Assembly (NCBI RefSeq): GCF_001458415.1
Contig: NZ_CYSD01000012.1
Location: forward strand, 1-64,000
Source: Tritonibacter multivorans
GTDB lineage: Bacteria; Pseudomonadota; Alphaproteobacteria; Rhodobacterales; Rhodobacteraceae
Direction: 5' to 3'
Length of the DNA: 64,000 bases
Both the position numbers and the translations under genes were made by a program. Below the pieces are notes generated by a model. It was given only the letters and a program-made list of their open reading frames with translations, was not told where the DNA came from and searched no databases. Below, piece by piece: positions 25,194 through 34,372 of the stretch (positions within the stretch are counted from its first letter, which is position 1; each line of letters starts with the position of its first letter).

Positions 25194-25748
25194 TCAGCCC
25201 TGCTTTAGCGCGGTCAGATCTGCATCAATACAGGCCAACAATTTTGCCCGCCCCTGCTGCGAAAGGTAGAGGCTTTCAAGCTGCTCCAAGCGGTGTTCCG
25301 AGGCCACATAAGCCGGCTCATCGCTCTCTCCCCCGACATTGTAGTGGAAGTCATAGTCTTCCAGCCCTGCGTCCAGCGCGTCGGCCATCCAGTCGAGCCC
25401 ATAGTGGCGCGCGCCATCGCGGACCAGTTCGATCCAGTCGCGATAGCCGTGCGACATCATGTGGATCAGCCCATAGTGGGGCTCTCCGGGGCTGCCGATC
25501 ATGCAACCCACCCAATAGCGCAGTTCTTCGAGTTGTTTGATATGGGCCGCGCGTTGTTCTTCTGCGCGGCGTTCTTCTTCGGCGCGTTGAATGGCCCGAA
25601 GCCGCCGTTGCCGGTCCCGAATGTCCCGCAGTTCTTTTACACCCCACAGCCCCGCAACAGCGACCACAGTACCGCCAATTATGGTCCAGGATGACAGGCC
25701 TGTGGCGTTCTCAAGAAAAGACAACAGAGTGTAGGTGCCAGTGGGCAT
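25194..25748 (-). CDS. Membrane-anchored hypothetical protein with coiled coil
   Basis: 184 residues: one transmembrane helix (about 19-38, SWTIIGGTVVAVAGLWGV), a highly charged coiled coil (about 39-75, RDIRDRQRRLRAIQRAEEER), then a globular region with WVGCMIGSPGEPHYGLIHMM and a C-terminal charged helix. No recognised domain. Likely faces the cytosol. It is the only gene between rpoD and the DnaA-box region. Confidence 0.65.
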   Translation of the reverse strand: MPTGTYTLLSFLENATGLSSWTIIGGTVVAVAGLWGVKELRDIRDRQRRLRAIQRAEEERRAEEQRAAHIKQLEELRYWVGCMIGSPGEPHYGLIHMMSHGYRDWIELVRDGARHYGLDWMADALDAGLEDYDFHYNVGGESDEPAYVASEHRLEQLESLYLSQQGRAKLLACIDADLTALKQG

Positions 25749-25817
25749 GGAATTCTTCTTTGTTCAAATATCGCACTGCAAATATCACACGGTGGGCGCG
25801 GAAATACCGCCCATAGG

Positions 25818-25850
25818 AAAACACCCCCCGAAGAACGGAGGGTGTTTTTG
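25818..25850 (-). terminator. Intrinsic terminator of rpoD
   Basis: Arms AAACACCC and GGGTGTTT with an inner CCG-AAGAA-CGG stem and T residues on both flanks; the dnaG-rpoD transcript ends here. Confidence 0.8.
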
Positions 25851-25854
25851 AGAT

Positions 25855-27843
25855 TTACTGATCGAGGAAGCTGCGCAGTTTGCGCGAGCGGCTCGGGTGC
25901 TTCAGTTTTCGCAGAGCCTTGGCTTCGATCTGGCGAATACGTTCGCGGGTGACCGAGAACTGCTGGCCGACCTCTTCCAGCGTGTGGTCGGTGTTCATGC
26001 CGATGCCAAAACGCATCCGCAGAACCCGTTCTTCACGCGGGGTGAGCGAGGCGAGAACACGGGTGGTGGTCTCTTTCAGGTTTTCCTGAATCGCAGAGTC
26101 GAGCGGCAGAACCGCGTTCTTGTCCTCGATGAAATCGCCCAGCTGGCTGTCTTCCTCGTCCCCGATTGGGGTCTCAAGGCTGATCGGCTCTTTGGCGATC
26201 TTCATGACCTTGCGGACCTTCTCGAGCGGCATCTGCAGCTTTTCGGCCAGTTCTTCCGGCGTCGGCTCGCGGCCGATTTCATGCAGCATCTGACGGCCGG
26301 TGCGAACCAGCTTGTTGATGGTCTCGATCATATGGACCGGGATACGGATCGTACGGGCCTGATCCGCGATCGAGCGCGTGATCGCCTGACGGATCCACCA
26401 GGTCGCATAGGTGGAGAATTTATAACCGCGACGGTACTCGAACTTGTCGACCGCCTTCATCAGGCCAATGTTGCCTTCCTGAATAAGGTCGAGGAACTGC
26501 AGACCGCGGTTGGTGTATTTCTTCGCAATGGAGATCACCAGGCGCAGGTTTGCCTCGACCATTTCTTTCTTGGCCTGGCGGGCTTCTTTTTCGCCCTTCT
26601 GAACCTGCTGCACAATGCGGCGGAATTCCGAAATATCGAGACCCACATAGGTGCCGACCTGCGCCATATCTGCGCGCAGCTCTTCGACCTTTTCAGTGGA
26701 GCGTTCGATAAACATCTGCCAGCCGCGACCGGGCTTTTCACCCATGTCAGCCAGCCAGTTCGGGTCCAGTTCGCGACCGCGGTAGGCGTCGACAAATTCC
26801 TTGCGGTTGATGCGCGCCTGATCGGCGAGCTTCACCATGGCGCTGTCGATCTGCATGACGCGGCGGTTGATGCCATAAAGCTGGTCGATCAGCGCCTCGA
26901 TCCGGTTGTTGTGCAGGTGCAGGCCGTTCACCAGTTCCACAATTTCCGACCGCAGCTGCTGGTAACGAGCCTCGTCCGCTTCCGAGAAGGAGCCATCCTC
27001 GTTCAGCGTCGCGGAGATCCGGCTGTCCTGCATTTCGGACAGCATGGCGAAGTCGTTGGAGATCTGCTCCAGCGTTTCCAGAACACGATCTTTCAGCGCC
27101 GCTTCCATGGCCGCGAGGGACATGTTGGCCTGTTCGTCTTCGTCGTCGTCATCGTCCTGGTTCAGGATCGGGTTGCCGTCGGCGTCCAGCTCGGGGCCGG
27201 AGTTTTCCTTGGCAGGCTTGGCGGCTTGCACGGCGGACGGGTCGACAACCGGCGCGGCGGCTTCGTCTTCGTCCAACTGGTTGCCAAAGGTGGCTTCCAG
27301 ATCGATCACGTCGCGCAGCAGAATGTCCTCGGAGAGAAGTTCGTCGTGCCAGATGGTGATCGCCTGAAAGGTCAGCGGGCTTTCGCACAGCCCGTTGATC
27401 ATCGTGTTGCGGCCCGCCTCAATGCGTTTCGCAATCGCGATCTCACCCTCGCGGGACAGCAGCTCGACCGAGCCCATCTCGCGCAGGTACATCCGCACCG
27501 GGTCATCGGTCCGGTCGAGTTTTTCGGTCGCGGCGCCAGCGACTGCAACCTCGCGGTTGCTTTCGGTGGCCACGAGTTCGGTGGAGCCTTTGTTCTCCTC
27601 CTCCTCGGCTTCCTCATCCTCGATGATATTGATGCCCATCTCCGACAGCATGGACATGACGTCCTCGATCTGTTCGGAGGACACCTGATCCGGCGGCAGG
27701 ACCTGATTAAGCTGATCGTAGGTGATGTAGCCCTTCTCACGGGCCTCTGCGATCATCTTCTTGACCTGGGCCTGGCTCATGTCGATCGAGATTTCGCCGT
27801 CCTGGTCTTCAGGCTTTTGGTCGTCGGTATCTTTGGCGGCCAT
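25855..27843 (-). CDS. rpoD: Housekeeping sigma factor RpoD
   Basis: 662 residues. Region 1.1 and an acidic stretch ([11 protein letters not shown]), the long non-conserved region, then regions 2-4: [38 protein letters not shown] and the -35 binding helix-turn-helix [19 protein letters not shown]. It lies behind dnaG, as in the bacterial macromolecular synthesis operon, separated by 190 bases that may carry its own promoter. Confidence 0.97.
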   Translation of the reverse strand: MAAKDTDDQKPEDQDGEISIDMSQAQVKKMIAEAREKGYITYDQLNQVLPPDQVSSEQIEDVMSMLSEMGINIIEDEEAEEEENKGSTELVATESNREVAVAGAATEKLDRTDDPVRMYLREMGSVELLSREGEIAIAKRIEAGRNTMINGLCESPLTFQAITIWHDELLSEDILLRDVIDLEATFGNQLDEDEAAAPVVDPSAVQAAKPAKENSGPELDADGNPILNQDDDDDEDEQANMSLAAMEAALKDRVLETLEQISNDFAMLSEMQDSRISATLNEDGSFSEADEARYQQLRSEIVELVNGLHLHNNRIEALIDQLYGINRRVMQIDSAMVKLADQARINRKEFVDAYRGRELDPNWLADMGEKPGRGWQMFIERSTEKVEELRADMAQVGTYVGLDISEFRRIVQQVQKGEKEARQAKKEMVEANLRLVISIAKKYTNRGLQFLDLIQEGNIGLMKAVDKFEYRRGYKFSTYATWWIRQAITRSIADQARTIRIPVHMIETINKLVRTGRQMLHEIGREPTPEELAEKLQMPLEKVRKVMKIAKEPISLETPIGDEEDSQLGDFIEDKNAVLPLDSAIQENLKETTTRVLASLTPREERVLRMRFGIGMNTDHTLEEVGQQFSVTRERIRQIEAKALRKLKHPSRSRKLRSFLDQ

Positions 27844-28033
27844 TCATTGCTCCTCTGGGGCTCCCCCTGCGACCGTCGCTGGCGGCCGGGGCGATTCGGG
27901 TGGTGGGAATCATTAGAGCGATCCGGTGATTCGTCACCCCGTTTACCTAATTTTTCTTTGGGCTTCCTTAGCAAAACGCCCTCAAGCGGCCTTCTGGCCA
28001 CAATCGACGACCTAAAGCCACACAATCTGGGGG

Positions 28034-30133
28034 TTATTTGTTCGGAAACCCGATTCGGGCCAATAGGGCGCCAAAGGCATCGCGCTCTTCCCGATTGAGC
28101 CGCGCTCCATTGTCACCCACATCATATGTTGCCTTGTCCTCGTTCTCGCTGCGCTGTGCCTTATTGCGCGCCTCCGCGGCCTCGCGCAGGCGCCAGGTCA
28201 GCGCTTCGTCTTCGGTGTGCTGGATGTCCTCGACGGCTTCCTGCTGTTCCGCATCGGCGCCCCGGCTGGCTTCGAGTTTGGCAAACTCTTCGGCGAGGAG
28301 CTGGCTTGCAATCTCCAAATCACCGGCGCGGCGCAGACAGGGGCTAATAGCCACATGGCGAAGCGAGAAGAGGTTTTCAAGGGCATGGGGCCCCAAAGCG
28401 TAATCTATTTCATCGCGCAGACGGTCCGGCGCATCGACGCCATAGCGCAGAATCAGGTCGCGCAGAGGACCATGGTCGGGATCCACACAGGCGAGCCGTT
28501 CGAGGTTCTGTTCATATTCCACAACGACGCGCGGGGTGGCCACGCAAGACGCCAGAATGACCGCTTCGCGCACCCGGGTGATCGAGGCCTCATCCGCGCC
28601 CGCCACCAGCGAAGCCCGTGTGCTGGCCACAGGTTCGACCGGCGCGCCCTGCCACTTCCTACGTCCGCCATCACGGAAGCCGCCCGATTTCCGGGAGCCC
28701 GGCTGGTAGCTGCCACCACGGGGCTGATAGCCGGAGCCCCCCTGCCCGCGCCCGCCACGATCGTTGTGACCCCCGCCACTGTAGCCACCGCCATTGTAGC
28801 CACCGTCATTGTAGCCACCACTGAAGCCATCGCCGCTGTCCCCGCCGGTGCGCCCGAACAGGACATTGCGCATCTCTTTGATGTCCTGGGCGTAATGGCC
28901 GCGGATCGACGGGTCGCGGATCTTTTTAATCTGCTCGCGCAGGGCCTTGTCCAGCCCGGCCTTGCGTTCGGGGCTGTCAAAGACCTTGCCCTCGGTTTCG
29001 CGCTGCCACAGCAGTTTCACCATCGGCATGGCCTGATCCAGCACCGTCTGGACGGCCTCTGGCCCTTGGCTGCGGACCAGATCGTCGGGGTCTTTGCCAT
29101 CGGGCATGATCGCAAAGCGCAGGGATTTGCCCGCCTCCAGATTGGGCAGCGCCAGATCGACCAGACGCATGGCGGCACGAATGCCTGCCTTGTCGCCATC
29201 CAGCGCAATGATCGGTTCGTCCCCTATGCGCCACAGCATCTGCAACTGGTTTTCGGTCACTGCTGTCCCCAAAGGCGCCACGGTCGACGGGAACCCCGCC
29301 TCAGAGAGTGCGATCACATCCATATAGCCTTCGGCCACGATCAGCGGCGCCCCCCGCCCCGAGGCGGCGCGGGCGGGGCCGTGATTGTAGAGGCTGCGCC
29401 CCTTATCAAACAGCTCTGTCTCGGGAGAGTTCAGATATTTGGCATTGTCATTGGGATCCATCGCGCGGCCACCAAAGGCAATCGCGCGCCCCCGCGCATC
29501 GCGGATCGGGAACATGATCCGGTTGCGGAAGGTGTCATAGGGTTTTTTGCCCTTGGTTGAGGGTTTGCCCAGCCCTGCCGCAAGGATCAGCTCGTCCGCC
29601 ACATCCTTGCCCTTGAGCGCGTCCCAGAGGTTCTGCCAGCCATCCGGCGCAAAGCCGATTTCCCAGCGGTCCAGCGCGTCTTGGCTCAGACCGCGCCGCG
29701 CCAGGTAATTGCGCGCATCGGCTGCCGCCCCCGTGCGCAGTTGCAGGCGGAAGTATTTCACCGCCAGCTCCATCACCTCGATCAGCTGGGTGCGGCGGTC
29801 CTGTTTTTCTGCGGCCTTGGGGTCGCGCTTGGGCATTTCCATGCCTGCTTCCCCCGCAAGGATTTCCACCGCCTCCATAAAGCCGACGTTTTCGGTTTCC
29901 TGCACAAACTTCAGCGCGTCGCCTTTGGCCTGACAGCCAAAGCAATAATAAAAGCCCTTCTTGTCTTCGACGTGGAAAGAGGCGGTTTTCTCGTGGTGGA
30001 AGGGGCATGGTGCCCAATAGTCGCCCTTGCCCGGCTGGCTTTTGCGCTGATCCCACATGACCTTGCGGCCCACGACATCCGACAGGCTGACGCGAGAGCG
30101 AAGTTCATCAAGAAAACCCGGAGGCAGGGACAT
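28034..30133 (-). CDS. dnaG: DNA primase DnaG
   Basis: 699 residues, longer than the usual 600-650. The CHC2 zinc finger is at the N-terminus (CPFHHEKTASFH and CFGCQAKG), then the primase core with TOPRIM motifs (LIVAEGYMDVIAL and ALDGDKAG), and the C-terminal helicase-interacting domain. Between core and tail (about residues 430-500) lies a Gly/Asn/Tyr/Arg-rich linker (GGYNDGGYNGGGYSGGG) encoded by near-15-bp tandem repeats; it looks disordered. Confidence 0.95.
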   Translation of the reverse strand: MSLPPGFLDELRSRVSLSDVVGRKVMWDQRKSQPGKGDYWAPCPFHHEKTASFHVEDKKGFYYCFGCQAKGDALKFVQETENVGFMEAVEILAGEAGMEMPKRDPKAAEKQDRRTQLIEVMELAVKYFRLQLRTGAAADARNYLARRGLSQDALDRWEIGFAPDGWQNLWDALKGKDVADELILAAGLGKPSTKGKKPYDTFRNRIMFPIRDARGRAIAFGGRAMDPNDNAKYLNSPETELFDKGRSLYNHGPARAASGRGAPLIVAEGYMDVIALSEAGFPSTVAPLGTAVTENQLQMLWRIGDEPIIALDGDKAGIRAAMRLVDLALPNLEAGKSLRFAIMPDGKDPDDLVRSQGPEAVQTVLDQAMPMVKLLWQRETEGKVFDSPERKAGLDKALREQIKKIRDPSIRGHYAQDIKEMRNVLFGRTGGDSGDGFSGGYNDGGYNGGGYSGGGHNDRGGRGQGGSGYQPRGGSYQPGSRKSGGFRDGGRRKWQGAPVEPVASTRASLVAGADEASITRVREAVILASCVATPRVVVEYEQNLERLACVDPDHGPLRDLILRYGVDAPDRLRDEIDYALGPHALENLFSLRHVAISPCLRRAGDLEIASQLLAEEFAKLEASRGADAEQQEAVEDIQHTEDEALTWRLREAAEARNKAQRSENEDKATYDVGDNGARLNREERDAFGALLARIGFPNK
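28770..28830 (-). repeat. 15-bp tandem repeat inside dnaG
   Basis: On the plus strand the word CATTGTAGCCACC recurs about every 15 bases in roughly four copies (for example TTGTAGCCACCGCCA), encoding the NGGGY-like repeats of the primase linker. Suggests recent slippage expansion. Confidence 0.7.
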
Positions 30134-30144
30134 AGGGCGCGCCT

Positions 30145-30504
30145 TTAGTTACCGTTAGCGAGGTTCTGCTGCATTTCTTGGATCTGATCCCAATTGTCCA
30201 GACACTGCTGCTGCATCACCGCGCCAAGATCCACATTGCGCAGATCGCGGCGCTTCATGCCATAGACATGGGCGGCCAGCGGGTCGATTGTATTGGCGAA
30301 TTGCGCAGGCCAGTCGGGATTTGCGGCCAGAATGGTGTCTGCCACTTTGTCCTGCGCCACACGGTCCATGCGGGCCTGCTGCACCGCAGACATCACCTGG
30401 CCCTGATATTTGCAGCTGTCTTCCTTGCCGATCTCTTCAGCCCAGAGGGGGGAGACAGCGGTGGCCGCCGCGAACGTCGCGGCGGCAATTCTCATGCGAA
30501 GCAT
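30145..30504 (-). CDS. Hypothetical periplasmic protein
   Basis: 119 residues with a cleavable signal peptide (about 1-22, ending SPLWAEE). The mature domain is helical with two cysteines (EDSCKYQG and QQQCLDNW) that could form a disulfide. No known domain. Lies just downstream of the sox genes on the same strand. Confidence 0.7.
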   Translation of the reverse strand: MLRMRIAAATFAAATAVSPLWAEEIGKEDSCKYQGQVMSAVQQARMDRVAQDKVADTILAANPDWPAQFANTIDPLAAHVYGMKRRDLRNVDLGAVMQQQCLDNWDQIQEMQQNLANGN

Positions 30505-30541
30505 AAATCTCGTCCGGAATCAGTTGTTGATCCCGATGAGG

Positions 30542-31087
30542 TTACCCCCGCGCCGCGACAGCTTCCATCGCTGTTTTCAGATCATGCACCAAGGTCGCCG
30601 CCATAGACCGAAAGACCATGATCTGAAACGCGGCGTCACCGGTGCGGGTGATGGAGGCCATCATATGTTTCAGCTCTGTCCGCGCGGATTTACCGGTCGG
30701 GAACTGCGACAGGCGGAAATCCATCGGCGACAAACGCGCCAGCACATCGGCAATGCCCTTGCCTTTCAGCTCCACCACGGACCAGCCATCGGTCAGGTCT
30801 GTCACGGCTGCGGCCCCTTCAAGCGATGCATCGGCCTTGGGACCAATGAGCAGGGATTGGCCGCGCGAAAACCAGATCACGCGCGCTTCTGCATCACCGC
30901 TCGACTGGCCCGGCAGGGGCAGATCCAGACCATGGGCGGACTTCAGCGCCGCAGCGGCCGCGATGTCCTTGCCCTTGTAGGGGGCAATCAGGGTCATGTG
31001 ATCGGGCCAAAGCTCGGTCAGATCGGCGCTGCCGGTGGAGAAGGGCAGAAGCCCTTCACAGGGGGATTTTGCAATCAGCTCAGCCAC
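30542..31087 (-). CDS. soxG: Sarcosine oxidase, gamma subunit
   Basis: 181 residues of the SoxG family, the small structural subunit of heterotetrameric sarcosine oxidase. Signature segments: LTDLTDGWSVVELKG and PTGKSARTELKHMMASI. Its start overlaps the end of soxA by 8 bases, so translation is coupled. Last gene of soxBDAG. Confidence 0.9.
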   Translation of the reverse strand: MAELIAKSPCEGLLPFSTGSADLTELWPDHMTLIAPYKGKDIAAAAALKSAHGLDLPLPGQSSGDAEARVIWFSRGQSLLIGPKADASLEGAAAVTDLTDGWSVVELKGKGIADVLARLSPMDFRLSQFPTGKSARTELKHMMASITRTGDAAFQIMVFRSMAATLVHDLKTAMEAVAARG

Positions 31088-34025
31088 GGAGTTTTCCTCC
31101 TTCGGGATCTAGGAACACAGGCGACACCACTTCGCACAGGGTGTCGACACCGCGGGTGTGGTCCACAAGGCGCACGGTTTCGCCCATGCGCTCGGGGCCG
31201 TTTTTCAGCAGGCCAAGGCCGATCATATGGCCAAGGGTCGGCGAATGCGCCACCGAGGCCACCCAGCCCTGATCGTTCACACGTTCAACCGTTTCGCCTT
31301 CGTTGAACAGATGCGCACCGGCGCTGATCTCTTCCCCCGCGTTGACCGGCTTCAGGCCCACCAGACGCTCGCGGGAAGGGTCATGCAGGCCCTCACGCTC
31401 GGAACAGGGTTTGCCCCAGCAGGTCTTTTTCTTCGACACCAAACCTTGCATGGTCAGATCAAACGCGGTCACGCGCCCGTCGATTTCCGCGTGGGTGATA
31501 AAGCCCTTCTCGATCCGCAGCACGTTCAGCGCCTCCAGACCATAGGCGCCACCGCCCAAAGCTTCGCAGCGTTTGACCAGTTCGCGGTAGAGCGCCTCGC
31601 CGTAGCGCGCGGGCACTGCGATCTCGTAGGCCTGTTCGCCCGAGAAGGAAATGCGGAACAAACGTCCGGCCTGCCCCAGCACATTGACCTCGCCGCAGGC
31701 CATGAAGGGGAAGGTCTCGTTTGTGACCTCTTCCGACACCACCTGATTGATCAGCTCGCGCGATTTTGGACCGGCAACCGAGAACTGCGCCCAGTGTTCG
31801 GTGACCGAGGTCAGCTGAACATCGAAATGGGGCGCGACCACCTGCGTCAGGTATTCCAGATGCGACATGACCTGCCCCGCACCAGCGGTGGTGGTGGTCA
31901 TGACATAGTGGTTTTCGCCCATGCGTGCGGTGGTGCCATCGTCCATCACGTGACCATCATCGCGCAGCATCAGACCATAGCGCACCCGGCCCAGCTTCAG
32001 GGTCGAGAACATATTGGTATAGGCCAGATCCAGCAGCTTGGCCGCATCCGGGCCTTTGATGTCGATCTTGCCCAGTGTGGACACGTCACAAACACCCACG
32101 GCATTGCGGACGTACATGACCTCGCGGTCACAGGACTGGCGCCAGGAGGTTTCGCCCGGCTTGGTGAAATAGGCGGCACGATACCACAGGCCGACCTCGT
32201 AGTTATGGGCGCCATTGGCGTCGCCCGTGGCGTGCGAGGTCAGGAAGCGTTCGGGTTTGAACCCCTTGTCAAAAGCCCCTGCCCCCATCGCCCCGATGGA
32301 GGTTGGCACAAAGGGCGGGCGGAAGGTGGTGACGCCGGTTTCTGCAATGGTGCGCCCTGTGGCATCGGCGAGGATCGCAAGCGAGCCCACATTCGAGTTT
32401 TTGCCCTGATCGGTGGCCATGCCTTGGGTCGTGTAGCGCTTCATATGCTCGACCGAGCGGAAGTTTTCGCGCGCCGCCTGTTTGACGTCCTTTGCGGTCA
32501 CATCGTTCTGGAAATCAAGCCAGGCGCGCCCCTTGTGCGGCACTTCCCACAAGGGGGTCACCACATAGGCCGCATTATCGGCGGTCGGGGTGGCGATTGG
32601 ATCACCAGAGAGCCCCGCATAGTCCAGCGCCTTGGCCGCCAGTGCGGACCCTTCGGTCAGGGCACCGGCGGTGGAAAAGGTACCATTGGCGGCCCCGGCC
32701 ACAAACATGCCCGGCACAGCGCCTTCTGAGGGCAGAAACGCGGCCAGCTCGCGGTTCCAGACAGGGCGCGCGTTCTGGTGGCAGGTCAGATGCACCGAGG
32801 GGTTCCAGCCGCCGGACATGGCCAGCAGATCCGTCTGGATCTTCTCCTCGCCTGCAACCGAACGCACGGTGATGCTTTCAATCCGTTTGCGCCCTGCTGT
32901 GTTGCAGACCACTGCGCCCTTTATCACCGGGAACAGATCGCTGTCCGGCGCGTCATGGCGGCTGTCGATCACGGCGGCAATGTGCACGCCTGCGGCGGCC
33001 AGATCGCGGGCGGTTTTATGGGCGTCATTGTTGTTGGCAAAGACGGTGACCCGTTCGCCCGGCGCCACGCCATAGCGGTTGAGATAGGTGCGCACCGCGC
33101 CTGCGGTCATAATACCGGGGCGGTCGTTGTTTTTAAACGCAATCGGGCGTTCGATCGCCCCCGCCGCCAGCACCGAAGCCTTGGCATTGATGCGCCAGAA
33201 GCATTCGCGCGGCAGGTGGGCCGCCTTCAGCGACTGGCTTCGGGCGAGATGGTGCGAGACCTTCTCGATCGCGGAATAGGTGCCCTGATCATAGGTGCCG
33301 GTGACCGAGGTGCGGGTCATCAGGCGGACATTGTCCATTGCGCCCAGTTCGGCCAGAACCTCGCCCGCCCAGACATGCGCGGGCTTGCCATCGATGTCTT
33401 CGACCTCGGCCAGCAGGCGGCCGCCCATGCGGCTGTCTTCCTCGGCGAGGATGACATCCGCACCGGCGCGCGCGCCCGTCAGCGCTGCCATCAAACCTGC
33501 GGGGCCAGTGCCGATGACCAGAAGGTCACAAGAGGCAAAGGCCTTCTCATAGGTATCTGTGTCCGCCTTGCCTGACAGCGCCCCCAGACCGGCGGCGCGG
33601 CGGATGATGGGCTCATAGACCTTCTCCCACAGCGGCGCGGGCCACATGAAGGTCTTGTAATAGAAGCCAGCGCCCAGAAAAGGAGAGGCCAGATCGGTGA
33701 CGCTCATCGCGTCAAAGTCAACCGAGGGCCAGCAGTTCTGGCTGCGCGCCTTCAGGCCATCGAACAGCTCCTGCGTGGTGGCGCGGATATTGGGATCCTG
33801 CGTGCCGCCCTCGCCCATGGTGACCAGCGCATTGGGTTCTTCCGACCCGGCCGACAGGATGCCGCGCGGGCGGTGGTATTTGAACGACCGGCCCACCAGG
33901 TGCACGTCATTGGCCAGAAGCGCCGAGGCCAGCGTGTCGCCCTCGAACCCGGCATATTCGGTGCCGTTGAACGAAAAACTGATGGGCTTATTGCCCGAGA
34001 CCAGACCTTTGCCTGCAATTCTCAT
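31080..34025 (-). CDS. soxA: Sarcosine oxidase, alpha subunit
   Basis: 981 residues. Order: an N-terminal 2Fe-2S-ferredoxin-like fold (about 15-95, without obvious cluster cysteines), a pyridine-nucleotide/FAD domain with VIGTGPAGLMAA (about 172-183), and C-terminal GcvT-like folate domains that take the methyl group from sarcosine as methylenetetrahydrofolate. Together with SoxBDG it oxidises sarcosine to glycine. Overlaps soxD by 4 bases and soxG by 8. Confidence 0.95.
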   Translation of the reverse strand: MRIAGKGLVSGNKPISFSFNGTEYAGFEGDTLASALLANDVHLVGRSFKYHRPRGILSAGSEEPNALVTMGEGGTQDPNIRATTQELFDGLKARSQNCWPSVDFDAMSVTDLASPFLGAGFYYKTFMWPAPLWEKVYEPIIRRAAGLGALSGKADTDTYEKAFASCDLLVIGTGPAGLMAALTGARAGADVILAEEDSRMGGRLLAEVEDIDGKPAHVWAGEVLAELGAMDNVRLMTRTSVTGTYDQGTYSAIEKVSHHLARSQSLKAAHLPRECFWRINAKASVLAAGAIERPIAFKNNDRPGIMTAGAVRTYLNRYGVAPGERVTVFANNNDAHKTARDLAAAGVHIAAVIDSRHDAPDSDLFPVIKGAVVCNTAGRKRIESITVRSVAGEEKIQTDLLAMSGGWNPSVHLTCHQNARPVWNRELAAFLPSEGAVPGMFVAGAANGTFSTAGALTEGSALAAKALDYAGLSGDPIATPTADNAAYVVTPLWEVPHKGRAWLDFQNDVTAKDVKQAARENFRSVEHMKRYTTQGMATDQGKNSNVGSLAILADATGRTIAETGVTTFRPPFVPTSIGAMGAGAFDKGFKPERFLTSHATGDANGAHNYEVGLWYRAAYFTKPGETSWRQSCDREVMYVRNAVGVCDVSTLGKIDIKGPDAAKLLDLAYTNMFSTLKLGRVRYGLMLRDDGHVMDDGTTARMGENHYVMTTTTAGAGQVMSHLEYLTQVVAPHFDVQLTSVTEHWAQFSVAGPKSRELINQVVSEEVTNETFPFMACGEVNVLGQAGRLFRISFSGEQAYEIAVPARYGEALYRELVKRCEALGGGAYGLEALNVLRIEKGFITHAEIDGRVTAFDLTMQGLVSKKKTCWGKPCSEREGLHDPSRERLVGLKPVNAGEEISAGAHLFNEGETVERVNDQGWVASVAHSPTLGHMIGLGLLKNGPERMGETVRLVDHTRGVDTLCEVVSPVFLDPEGGKLRG

Positions 34026-34306
34026 GGCTGTTCCTCCGCCACGGGGATGCCGATCCCGGCCTCTTCGGCCAGAACCACGTCCAGAATTTCATGGGTGATG
34101 GTGTTGCGGGTCACAACCAGCCAGGCGCCGCAGCCCATGGTGTGCTGCCACAGCTCGCGCAGAACACCTGCTGCGTTTTCGCGCAGGTGCACGTGATCCA
34201 CCCACGTCTCAACATCGGCCTCAAGCGGCGGTGTGGGCAGCGCGGCACCCCGGTAGGTGAACTCCCGCATGTCGCGTTCGCCGCAAATGGGACAGGTAAT
34301 TCTCAT
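34022..34306 (-). CDS. soxD: Sarcosine oxidase, delta subunit
   Basis: 94-residue zinc-binding subunit. The motif TCPICGERD near the N-terminus supplies two zinc cysteines; MGCGAWLVVTRNTITHEI lies in the middle as in the family. Translationally coupled to soxA (4-base overlap). Confidence 0.93.
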   Translation of the reverse strand: MRITCPICGERDMREFTYRGAALPTPPLEADVETWVDHVHLRENAAGVLRELWQHTMGCGAWLVVTRNTITHEILDVVLAEEAGIGIPVAEEQP

Positions 34307-34316
34307 GACCTGCGCT

Positions 34317-34353
34317 CCTTCATCTTTTCAAAAATATCCCCGCCGGAGGCTCC
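34317..34353 (-). repeat. Dispersed intergenic repeat, copy 3
   Basis: Same element as at 21436 and 21526, here in the 66-base gap between soxB and soxD, with the repeat reading on the minus strand in the direction of the operon. It ends 10 bases before the soxD start. Confidence 0.75.
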
Positions 34354-34372
34354 CTCGATCAGCGGACAGGCG

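Noticed and set aside
25897-28098. 733-codon plus-strand frame opposite rpoD
   Set aside because: Antisense shadow of rpoD with no recognisable domain; rpoD is unmistakable.
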